Source of the DNA: Caballeronia sp. SL2Y3 | GTDB taxonomy: Bacteria; Pseudomonadota; Gammaproteobacteria; Burkholderiales; Burkholderiaceae | Length of the DNA: 64,000 bases | Direction of reading: 5' to 3' | NCBI RefSeq assembly: GCF_022879575.1 | Contig: NZ_CP084260.1 | Span: forward strand, 2,170,001 to 2,234,000 | In this document: piece by piece, positions 57,700 through 64,000 of the stretch | How the letters are laid out: each line of letters begins with the position of its first letter | How positions within the stretch are numbered: position 1 is the stretch's first letter | The notes under the pieces: generated by a model | Database searches by the model: none | Told to the model about the DNA's origin: nothing | The model's input: only the letters and a program-made list of their open reading frames with translations | Translations under genes and position numbers: made by a program

Positions 57700-58143
57700 A
57701 TGGCAGGCCCGATCCGTTCCAGCATGCGCGGCAGTTCGCGCCGCGCAATGGCCGACATCAACGTCGTGCCGTATATCGACGTGATGCTCGTGCTGCTCGT
57801 CATCTTCATGGTGACCGCGCCGCTCGTGTCGCCTTCGATCATCAACCTGCCGACCGTCGGCAATGCGCAGCCGCAGGAACAGCAGCCGCCGCTCGTCATC
57901 AACATCAAGGCGGACGGCAGCATGAACGTGCGCTACAAGGAAGAAGGCGGCGCGACGCAAGAGCAGAAAATGACGAAGGGCGATCTCAACGCATTCGTGC
58001 TCAATCGTCAGGAGTCGCACCCGGATCAGCCGGTCGTGATCGCGGCGGACAAAACGGTGAAGTATGAAGTCGTCATGGACGTGATGTCCGATATGAAAGC
58101 GCGCGGCGTGAAGCGCGTTGGATTGCTCGTCAAATCGCAATGA
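57700..58143 (+). CDS. tolR: Tol-Pal system subunit TolR
   Basis: ExbD/TolR protein of 147 residues with one N-terminal TM helix holding the proton-channel aspartate (NVVPYIDVMLVLLVIFMV). The C-terminal periplasmic domain binds peptidoglycan when active. It overlaps tolA by 4 nt (ATGA). Confidence 0.96.
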   Translation: MAGPIRSSMRGSSRRAMADINVVPYIDVMLVLLVIFMVTAPLVSPSIINLPTVGNAQPQEQQPPLVINIKADGSMNVRYKEEGGATQEQKMTKGDLNAFVLNRQESHPDQPVVIAADKTVKYEVVMDVMSDMKARGVKRVGLLVKSQ

Positions 58144-59234
58144 TCGATCGTCGCACCGGCCAGCCCCAGCAGGCGCGCGCGCGTTCCGCGCGGCCCATCC
58201 GTCCGCCGCGCGAGCGAGGCACGGGCAAGGCGTTCGCGCTCGCGGCCGTCATGCATTTGCTGCTCGGCTGGCTGCTCTATCACGGCATCAACTGGCAGAA
58301 CAACACGCCGGCCGGCGCCGAAGCGGAAATCTGGACCGATATCCCCGACATGTCCGCGCCTACGCCGCGCCCCGCTCCTCCGCCGCCGGCACCCGCAAAG
58401 GCGCAGCCCGCGCCGCCGCCCGCGCGAGACGAGCAGGCGGACATCGCGTTGCAGGAGAAGAAGCGCAAGCAGCAGGAAGCCGCCGCGCGCGAGGCGCAGC
58501 TTGCCGAGCAGCGTCGCGAGCAGCAGCAGGCGCAGCAAGAAGCCGAGGCGAAACGCCAGCAGCAACTCGCCGCGCAAGCAGCCGCGGCCGCCGCGGCGCA
58601 GAAGGCGATGCAGGACAAGCAGAAGCAGATCGAGAAGCAGCGTCAGGCCGAAGTGCAAAAGCAGCAACAGCAAGCCAAGGCGCAGCAGGAGAAGGAACGC
58701 CAGCAACAAGCCGAGGCGCAGAAGGCGGAACAGCTCAAGGCCGAGCAACAGCAGGCACAGAAGGAAGCCCGCGCGAAGGCCGACGCCGAAGCGAAAGCCA
58801 AGGCCCAGGCAAAAGCGAAGGCCGACGCGGAAGCGAAGGCGAAGGTCGACGCCGAGCGCCGTGCGCGGCTCGCCGCGCTGCAAGGCCAGTTGGGCGGCGG
58901 CACGAGTTCGAGCGGCGAAGGGCTCGCGAAGAGCGGCACGGGCCGGGGCGCGGGCGGCAACGCGACATCGCCGGGTTATGCCGAGAAAGTGCAGCGGCGC
59001 GTGCGGCCGAACATCGTGTGGGCGGGTGAGACCGCAGGACTCGAAACCGTCGTGTCGGTCCGTTGTTCGCCGTCGGGCACGCTGCTCTCGGCAAACATCA
59101 GCCGGTCGAGCGGCAACGAGCAATGGGATCAGGCGGCGCTTCGCGCGGTGCAGCGTTCGGACCCGATGCCCGTCGATACCGACGGCAAGGCGCCCGATCA
59201 TTTCACCATCACGCTGCGCCCGGCGGGAGGCTGA
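58140..59234 (+). CDS. tolA: Tol-Pal system protein TolA
   Basis: Bridge from inner membrane to TolB/Pal, 364 residues. It has one TM helix (FALAAVMHLLLGWLLYHGIN), a proline-rich stretch, a long Ala/Gln/Lys/Glu helical domain II (about 95-250) and a C-terminal TonB/TolA-like domain III from GYAEKVQRRVRPNIVWAGE to FTITLRPAGG. Domain II is glutamine-rich in its first half and AKADAEAK-type in the second. Confidence 0.93.
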   Translation: MIDRRTGQPQQARARSARPIRPPRERGTGKAFALAAVMHLLLGWLLYHGINWQNNTPAGAEAEIWTDIPDMSAPTPRPAPPPPAPAKAQPAPPPARDEQADIALQEKKRKQQEAAAREAQLAEQRREQQQAQQEAEAKRQQQLAAQAAAAAAAQKAMQDKQKQIEKQRQAEVQKQQQQAKAQQEKERQQQAEAQKAEQLKAEQQQAQKEARAKADAEAKAKAQAKAKADAEAKAKVDAERRARLAALQGQLGGGTSSSGEGLAKSGTGRGAGGNATSPGYAEKVQRRVRPNIVWAGETAGLETVVSVRCSPSGTLLSANISRSSGNEQWDQAALRAVQRSDPMPVDTDGKAPDHFTITLRPAGG

Positions 59235-59341
59235 TTCGGCCGGCTGACGGCCGCTGCCACGTGGGAACGAATCGTGCAACCGGGGGTCTGTTTCTGCATT
59301 CCCCAGACACTTGAAAACGCTTTTTTCGGAACCTAAACAGC

Positions 59342-60634
59342 ATGAGTTTGATGACGAAGCTTGGCCTGAGAACGCTGGTCGCATCCTGCCTGATCGCAGC
59401 CGGCACCGCCGCACACGCCCAGTTGAACGTGCTCGTCACCGGCGTCGGTTCGACGCAGTTCCCGATCGCGACGGCCAATTTCGCCAACGAGGCGAGCTCG
59501 CCGCAGCAGATCAGCGCGATCATTCGTCAGGACTTGCAGAGGAGCGGCAAGTTCACGAACATCGACGCGGGCAGCACGCCGGTCTCGGAAACCGAATCCG
59601 TCGATCTCGGCGCGTGGAAGGCCAAGGGCGCGGACGCGTTCGTGTCGGGCAGCGTCACGCGCCTGTCGAACGGCCAGTACGAAGTGCGCTTTCGCCTCTA
59701 TGACACGGTGAAGCAGCAGAATCTCGGCGGCCTGTCGCTCGTCAGCGCGGAAAGCGGCCTGCGCATGAGCGCGCACAAGATCGCGGATTACATCTACGCC
59801 AAGCTGCTCGGCGGCCGGGGCGTGTTCGCCACCCGCCTGTCGTATGTCATTCAGACGGGCGGGCGCTATCAGTTGCAGATCTCGGATTCGGACGGCCAGG
59901 ACGCGAAGATCGCCCTCTCCAGCCCGGAACCGATCATCTCGCCGGCGTGGTCGCCGGACGGCACGAAGGTCGCGTACGTGTCCTTCGAGAAGAAGAAGCC
60001 GGTCGTCTACATTCACGACCTGCCGACGGGGCGCCGCATCGTCGTGTCGAATCAGAAGGGCAACAACAGTGCGCCGGCGTGGTCGCCTGACGGCCGCAAG
60101 CTCGCGGTCGCGCTGTCGCGCACCGGCAATACGCAGATTTTCGAAGTCAACGCGGACGGCACCGGCCTGCGCCGTCTGACACAAGGCAGTTCCATCGATA
60201 CCGAGCCGGCCTACTCGCCCGATGGCAACTCCATCTATTTCACGAGCGATCGCGGCGGCCAACCGCAGATCTACAGAATGCCGGCGGCGGGGGAATCTGC
60301 CGGCGCGGCCCAGCGGGTCACGTTTACGGGCAGCTACAACACGAGCCCGCGCGTGAGCCCGGACGGCAAGCAACTCGCGTACATTTCGCGCACCGGCGGC
60401 GGCTTCAAGCTGTATTTGCAGGACCTCGCGTCCGGCACGGCAACGGGGCTGACCGACACGACGCATGACGAATCGCCGAGCTTCGCGGCGAATGGTCAGT
60501 ACATCCTCTACGCCACCCAAGTGAACGGACGTGGCGTGTTGGCAGCCGTATCGACCGATGGTCGCACCCGGCAAGTCTTGTCCGTACAGGGCGGCGCGGT
60601 GCGCGAGCCGTCCTGGGGTCCGTTCATGCAATAA
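59342..60634 (+). CDS. tolB: Tol-Pal system beta-propeller protein TolB
   Basis: Periplasmic propeller interacting with Pal and TolA during constriction. It has 430 residues. A signal peptide ends near AHA-Q (residue 27). WD40-like PD40 repeats recur: [60 protein letters not shown] and [20 protein letters not shown]. Confidence 0.98.
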   Translation: MSLMTKLGLRTLVASCLIAAGTAAHAQLNVLVTGVGSTQFPIATANFANEASSPQQISAIIRQDLQRSGKFTNIDAGSTPVSETESVDLGAWKAKGADAFVSGSVTRLSNGQYEVRFRLYDTVKQQNLGGLSLVSAESGLRMSAHKIADYIYAKLLGGRGVFATRLSYVIQTGGRYQLQISDSDGQDAKIALSSPEPIISPAWSPDGTKVAYVSFEKKKPVVYIHDLPTGRRIVVSNQKGNNSAPAWSPDGRKLAVALSRTGNTQIFEVNADGTGLRRLTQGSSIDTEPAYSPDGNSIYFTSDRGGQPQIYRMPAAGESAGAAQRVTFTGSYNTSPRVSPDGKQLAYISRTGGGFKLYLQDLASGTATGLTDTTHDESPSFAANGQYILYATQVNGRGVLAAVSTDGRTRQVLSVQGGAVREPSWGPFMQ

Positions 60635-60688
60635 GTCCAGCAATACGTTTCACCTACAACGTTCAGCTACAACACAAGGAGAGGTACC

Positions 60689-61195
60689 ATGATGTCGAAA
60701 CTCCGTATCGGCCTGGCAGTTGCAATGGTCGGCGCATTGGCCGCGTGTCATTCGGGCGTGAAGCTCGATGAAGGCGCAAACAAGGGTGCAGTGAGCACGC
60801 AGCCCAACCCGACGGACGTGAAGCAAGTCAACATCGACCCGCTGAACGATCCGAACAGCCCGCTCGCCAAGCGCAGCATCTATTTCGACTTCGACAGCTA
60901 CGCCGTGAAGGACGACTATCAGCCGCTGCTGCAACAACATTCGTCGTATCTGAAGAGCCATCCGGAGCGTCACGTCCTGATTCAGGGCAACACCGACGAA
61001 CGCGGCACGAGCGAGTACAACCTCGCGCTCGGCCAGAAGCGTGCGGAAGCCGTGCGTCGCGCGATGTCGCTGATGGGCGTAGCCGATTCGCAGATGGAAG
61101 CCGTGAGCCTCGGCAAGGAAAAGCCGATGGCGACGGGTCACGACGAATCGTCGTACGCGCAGAACCGCCGTGCGGATCTCGTGTACCAGCAGTAA
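60689..61195 (+). CDS. pal: Peptidoglycan-associated lipoprotein Pal
   Basis: Outer-membrane lipoprotein linking the membrane to peptidoglycan through its OmpA-like domain. It has 168 residues. Lipobox LAAC with Cys20 after VAMVGALAAC. The OmpA domain shows YFDFDSYAVKDDYQPLLQQH, ILIQGNTDERG (here VLIQGNTDERGTSEYNLALG) and NRRADLVY. SD AAGGAGAGG. Confidence 0.97.
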   Translation: MMSKLRIGLAVAMVGALAACHSGVKLDEGANKGAVSTQPNPTDVKQVNIDPLNDPNSPLAKRSIYFDFDSYAVKDDYQPLLQQHSSYLKSHPERHVLIQGNTDERGTSEYNLALGQKRAEAVRRAMSLMGVADSQMEAVSLGKEKPMATGHDESSYAQNRRADLVYQQ

Positions 61196-61231
61196 TCGAA
61201 CTAACGTAACCAGTCACGGGTGACTCGCCCT

Positions 61232-61981
61232 ATGTTGTATCGCTTTCCCTTGCTGCGCGCTGCCGCAGCCGCGTGTGTAGCCGGTTCGGCAATGCTCGGC
61301 GTGCCCGCGCACGCCGGCGTCTTCGACGACAACGAGGCGCGCAAAGCCGTGCTCGATCTGCGCACCAAGACCGATGGCCTCACCAATCAGTTGCAGGCTG
61401 CGCAGCGCACGATCCTCGATCAGCAGAACCGCCTCGACCAGCTGAATCAGCAGCTCGCGACGGTTCGCGGCCAGAACGAGGACCTGGCGAACCAGGTGGC
61501 CACGCTGCAAAAGCAGCAGAAGGACTATTACGCCGATCTCGATACGCGCTTGAAGAAGTTCGAGCCGCAGCAGCAGACCATCGACGGCGTGACGGGTTCG
61601 GTGCAGCCTGGCGAGACGGAAGCGTTCAACGCAGCGTCGACGGAGTTCCGTAACGGTGACTACAAGGGTGCCGCGGCGTCGTTCAAGGCGTTCGTCGCGA
61701 AGTATCCGCAAAGCCCGTATCAGCCGACCGCGCAGTACTGGCTCGGCAACGCGTTGTATGCGCAGCGCGACTACAAGGGCTCGACGGCGATCTGGCAGAA
61801 TCTGGTGAAGACGTACCCCACGCATCCGCGAGCACCCGAAGCGTTGCTCGCAATCGCGAATAACCAGATCGAGCAGGGGCAGAAATCGGCTGCGAAGCAG
61901 ACGCTCCAACAGATCATCTCGCAGTATTCGGGCACTGAAGTCGCGCAGACGGCGCAAAGCAAGATGTCGCAGGTGAAGTAA
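61232..61981 (+). CDS. cpoB: Cell division coordinator CpoB (YbgF)
   Basis: Periplasmic regulator connecting peptidoglycan synthases with Tol constriction. It has 249 residues: a signal sequence ending near PAHA-G, a coiled-coil segment (about 50-105, LTNQLQAAQRTILDQQNRLD) and TPR repeats at the C-terminus (FRNGDYKGAAASFKAFVAKY). ATG at 61232 is preferred; a GTG at 61220 in frame adds four residues and neither has a strong Shine-Dalgarno. Confidence 0.94.
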   Translation: MLYRFPLLRAAAAACVAGSAMLGVPAHAGVFDDNEARKAVLDLRTKTDGLTNQLQAAQRTILDQQNRLDQLNQQLATVRGQNEDLANQVATLQKQQKDYYADLDTRLKKFEPQQQTIDGVTGSVQPGETEAFNAASTEFRNGDYKGAAASFKAFVAKYPQSPYQPTAQYWLGNALYAQRDYKGSTAIWQNLVKTYPTHPRAPEALLAIANNQIEQGQKSAAKQTLQQIISQYSGTEVAQTAQSKMSQVK

Positions 61982-62023
61982 GCGGAGCTTCGGGGTTCTC
62001 CGGTTCCGCGCCTCTCGTTGAAG

Positions 62024-62058
62024 AACGCTCGCGGGCACGCATGCCGCGGGCGTTTTTC
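62024..62058 (+). terminator. Terminator after cpoB
   Basis: AACGCTCGCGGGCA and TGCCGCGGGCGTT form an imperfect long stem with loop CGCA, followed by TTTTTC, about 45 nt after the cpoB stop. Confidence 0.7.
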
Positions 62059-62083
62059 TTGAGCGAGTAACGGCGATATACGG

Positions 62084-62113
62084 TTGACAGTCTTCGAGAT
62101 CGCCGCTTATAAT
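62084..62113 (+). promoter_or_regulatory. Consensus sigma-70 promoter of tRNA-Lys
   Basis: Perfect TTGACA (62084-62089) and perfect TATAAT (62108-62113) with an 18-nt spacer, 12 nt before the tRNA. Confidence 0.9.
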
Positions 62114-62125
62114 TTTGCCTCTCTC

Positions 62126-62201
62126 GGGTCGTTAGCTCAGCTGGTAGAGCAGCGGACTTTTAATCCGTTGGTCGCAGGTTCGAATCCCGCACGGCCTACC
62201 A
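62126..62201 (+). tRNA. tRNA-Lys (anticodon UUU)
   Basis: 76-nt cloverleaf. The D-arm is AGCTCAGCTGGTAGAGC, the anticodon stem-loop CGGACTTTTAATCCG has anticodon TTT, and the T-arm is GCAGGTTCGAATCCCGC. The acceptor stem GGGTCGT pairs with ACGGCCT with G-U at 1:72 and 4:69, and CCA is encoded. It has its own promoter and terminator, so it is transcribed singly. Confidence 0.98.
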
Positions 62202-62208
62202 AAGAATT

Positions 62209-62245
62209 CAAAGGGTTACAGGCGCAAGCCTGTAACCCTTTGTCG
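62209..62245. terminator. Terminator after tRNA-Lys
   Basis: Perfect 15-bp inverted repeat CAAAGGGTTACAGGC/GCCTGTAACCCTTTG with loop GCAA, on the plus strand followed by TCGTTTCT. It faces the SDR remnant too. Confidence 0.85.
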
Positions 62246-62323
62246 TTTCTGCTAATTAGTTCGCTCGATAGTTCTCTCGACGAACGGACGCTTCTGCACA
62301 CAGCCGCAGTCGAGACACCGCAC

Positions 62324-62745
62324 CTACACCGCGCTCACCCCGCCATCCACGGCCAGCACCTGCCCGGTTATGTGCTTGCCCGCATCGCTGGCAAAGAACA
62401 CAGCCGCGCCCTTCAGATCTTCGTCGTGGCCGAGACGGCGAAGCGGAATGCTCTCGCACATGCGCTCGACGCCCATCCGGTCGAGCGAACCTTGCGTCAT
62501 CTTCGACGGAAAGAAGCCGGGCGCGAGCGCGTTCACCGTGATGCCGTGCTCGCCCCACTCGCCCGCCAGCGTTCGCGTGAAGTGCACGACCGCGCCTTTC
62601 GACGTGTTGTACGCGATCGTCTCCATCGTGCCCGGCGCGTTGCCCGCGAGCCCAGAGATCGACGCCACGTTGATGACGCGTCCATAGCGGCGCGGGATCA
62701 TGGACAGCTTGCCGATGCGCTGCGTCAGCCGGAAGGATCGCGGAG
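62324..62745 (-). pseudogene. Truncated short-chain dehydrogenase (C-terminal about 140 codons)
   Basis: The frame carries an SDR C-terminal half: RLTQRIGKLSMIPRRYGRVI, NVASISGLAG, the YNTSKGAV catalytic Tyr-x-x-x-Lys, VNALAPGFFPSKMTQGSL and ITGQVLAVDGGVSA, as in gluconate 5-dehydrogenase/3-oxoacyl reductase-like enzymes. The NAD-binding half is missing: family-like sequence stops near 62745 where an in-frame TGA follows upstream. An annotated short CDS from the ATG at 62701 would be a fragment, not a functional enzyme. Confidence 0.8.
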
Positions 62746-62784
62746 GCGCGCCGGGTGAGGATCACCGGATGCCTCTCTTCCCTG

Positions 62785-63565
62785 TCAAAGCACTTCGAAG
62801 AGGCCGGCCGCGCCTTGTCCGCCGCCGATGCACATCGTCACGACGACGTGCTTCACGCCGCGGCGTTTGCCTTCGATCAGCGCGTGTCCGACGAGCCGCG
62901 CGCCCGACACGCCGAACGGATGCCCCACCGCAATGGCGCCGCCGTTCACGTTGAGCCGCTCCATCGGAATGCCGAGCGTATCCGCGCAGTACAAGACCTG
63001 CACGGCGAAAGCCTCATTCAGCTCCCACAAGCCGATGTCGTCAACCGTCAGGCCCGCTTTCTTCAATAGCTTCGGCACCGCGAACACCGGTCCGATGCCC
63101 ATTTCGTCCGGCTCGCAGCCCGCCACCGCGAAGCCGCGAAACACGCCGAGCGGCGCAATGCCCTTCGATGCGGCGACGCGCGCATCCATCACCACGCACG
63201 CCGACGCGCCATCCGGGAACTGCGACGCGTTGCCCGCCGATATGACGCCGCCCGGCAGCTCGCTGCGAATCTTCGCGACGCCTTCCAGCGTCGAGTCCGC
63301 GCGAATGCCTTCGCCGGCGGCGATGGTCACTTCGCGCCTCACGATATCGCCGGTCGCGCGATCGACGACGCCCGTCGTGACGGTCATCGGCACGATCTCG
63401 TCGTCGAAGCGGCCCGCCTCCGCGCGCCGCTGCCGCGCGCTGCTGGCTGCGCACGCCGTACTCGTCCTGACGCTCGCGCGAAACGCCGTAGCGCTGAGCG
63501 ACCTGTTCCGCTGTCTGCAAAATGCCCCAGTAGATCCCGGGCTTGTTGGCGGTGAGCCACAGGCT
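62785..63565 (-). pseudogene. Frameshifted, 5'-truncated thiolase (acetyl-CoA acetyltransferase)
   Basis: The C-terminal part is clearly a thiolase: [72 protein letters not shown] and the catalytic [15 protein letters not shown]. Upstream, the frame changes near 63418-63428: the expected preceding peptide ([40 protein letters not shown]) lies in another frame. An extra G in the GGAGG/GGCGGG area would explain it. The N-terminal ~150 residues with the first catalytic Cys are absent. Confidence 0.85.
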
Positions 63566-63577
63566 TTGGCGGCCTGA

Positions 63578-63961
63578 ATGTTCATGCGGACGTTCGTCGA
63601 TGAAGCGCATATCGTCGGCAAGCAACTCGGCGCTCTGTTGCGCGAGAAGCGGCTCGACGCATTCAGCCTGCGCTATCTGGAAGAGCTGGTCGCGAAGTTC
63701 GCCGATAGCGCCAGCGCGGACGACGCCGCGTCGATGCTGCGGCGCGCGAACACGTCGAAGACGGCTGCGGTGCTCACGCAACGCGAGGTCGAAATTCTCG
63801 GGCTGGTCGCGCAGGCCATGTCGAACAAGCGCATCGCGCTTACGCTGAACGTCACGCTCGAAACCGTGAAATGGAACCTGCGCAATATCTTCGCCAAACT
63901 GGGCGTATCGGGCCGTTACGACGCGATGGTCTGGGTGCGTAAGCAGGAGCTGATTCAGTAG
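63578..63961 (+). pseudogene. LuxR-family C-terminal fragment (MalT/LAL-type regulator remnant)
   Basis: Frame of 127 residues ending in a LuxR helix-turn-helix: LTQREVEILGLVAQAMSNKR, then IALTLNVTLETVKWNLRNIFAKLGVSGRYDA. The N-terminal segment ([20 protein letters not shown]) resembles the last part of large ATP-dependent LuxR (MalT-like) regulators, whose 700-800 upstream residues are missing; a stop codon TGA precedes the ATG directly. Probably a fragment left by deletion, though an intact small LuxR gene cannot be excluded. Confidence 0.65.
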
Positions 63962-64000
63962 GCATCGCTTGCGACTTGTCGTTCGAGACACCTTGTGTCC

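Noticed and set aside
62126..62201. tRNA-Lys as an integration attachment site
   Set aside because: No integrase and no repeated copy of the tRNA 3' end seen in the window, although the neighbouring remnants make a former event possible.

Overview
The window is a high-GC, densely coded chromosome segment of a beta-proteobacterium, most likely a Burkholderiaceae member close to Paraburkholderia or Caballeronia. The evidence is the protein content (DUF3579, Fe-SodB, YqjE/YqjK-type and DUF883 genes, cyclopropane synthase family), the xseA, lpxK-trm112-kdsB-adk and glyA-nrdR-minor pilin neighbourhoods, and the tolQRAB-pal-cpoB operon preceded by ybgC and followed by tRNA-Lys. Almost everything is ordinary core genome. 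No prophage, CRISPR array or complete insertion sequence was seen.

Layout. 1-2.0 kb: xanthine dehydrogenase xdhA and the 5' part of xdhB. 2.3-7.3 kb: two MFS transporters around a GntR/UTRA regulator, then a degenerate EAL-domain protein. 7.5-10.8 kb: a possible lipid-linked pentose set (HAD-UbiA fusion, SMR-type small transporter, GT87-like glycosyltransferase) plus an unlisted 50-aa membrane protein antisense to the GT87 3' end. 10.9-13.6 kb: an accessory patch with a 583-aa polytopic protein beside the 3' remnant of a truncated gene. 13.6-28 kb: housekeeping genes sodB, xseA, lpxK, trm112, kdsB, adk, an SDR, sirB1-like, murJ, rpsT, DUF3579, argF, murB, yajQ, plsY and ybaK. 28-35 kb: acyl-CoA dehydrogenase, the queG-ogt-xerD operon diverging from tsaE-amiC, and an EamA exporter. 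35-43 kb: small secreted protein, pirin, CnoX-like thioredoxin, tcdA, pdxH, a cfa-like gene, DUF72, msrA and a flavin reductase.

43-49 kb: kynurenine catabolism (kynR divergent from kynB-kynU-kynA), an IclR regulator and glutaryl-CoA dehydrogenase. 49-50.5 kb: DUF883, yqjE and yqjK. 50.5-53.2 kb: a five-gene minor pilin operon with ATGA-type overlaps. 53.3-56.3 kb: nrdR and glyA, the latter with a recognisable ZTP (pfl) riboswitch leader, then a YdfG-like SDR. 56.4-62 kb: ybgC-tolQRAB-pal-cpoB, the cell-envelope constriction machine, then tRNA-Lys(UUU) with a strong promoter. 62.3-64 kb: a graveyard of truncated genes (SDR, frameshifted thiolase, LuxR C-terminus).

The most interesting signals are the 7.5-10.8 kb polyprenyl-phosphoribose-like locus, the EAL protein that has lost most metal-binding and catalytic residues, the ZTP riboswitch on glyA, and the two spots of gene decay (about 11.2 kb and 62.7-63.6 kb).
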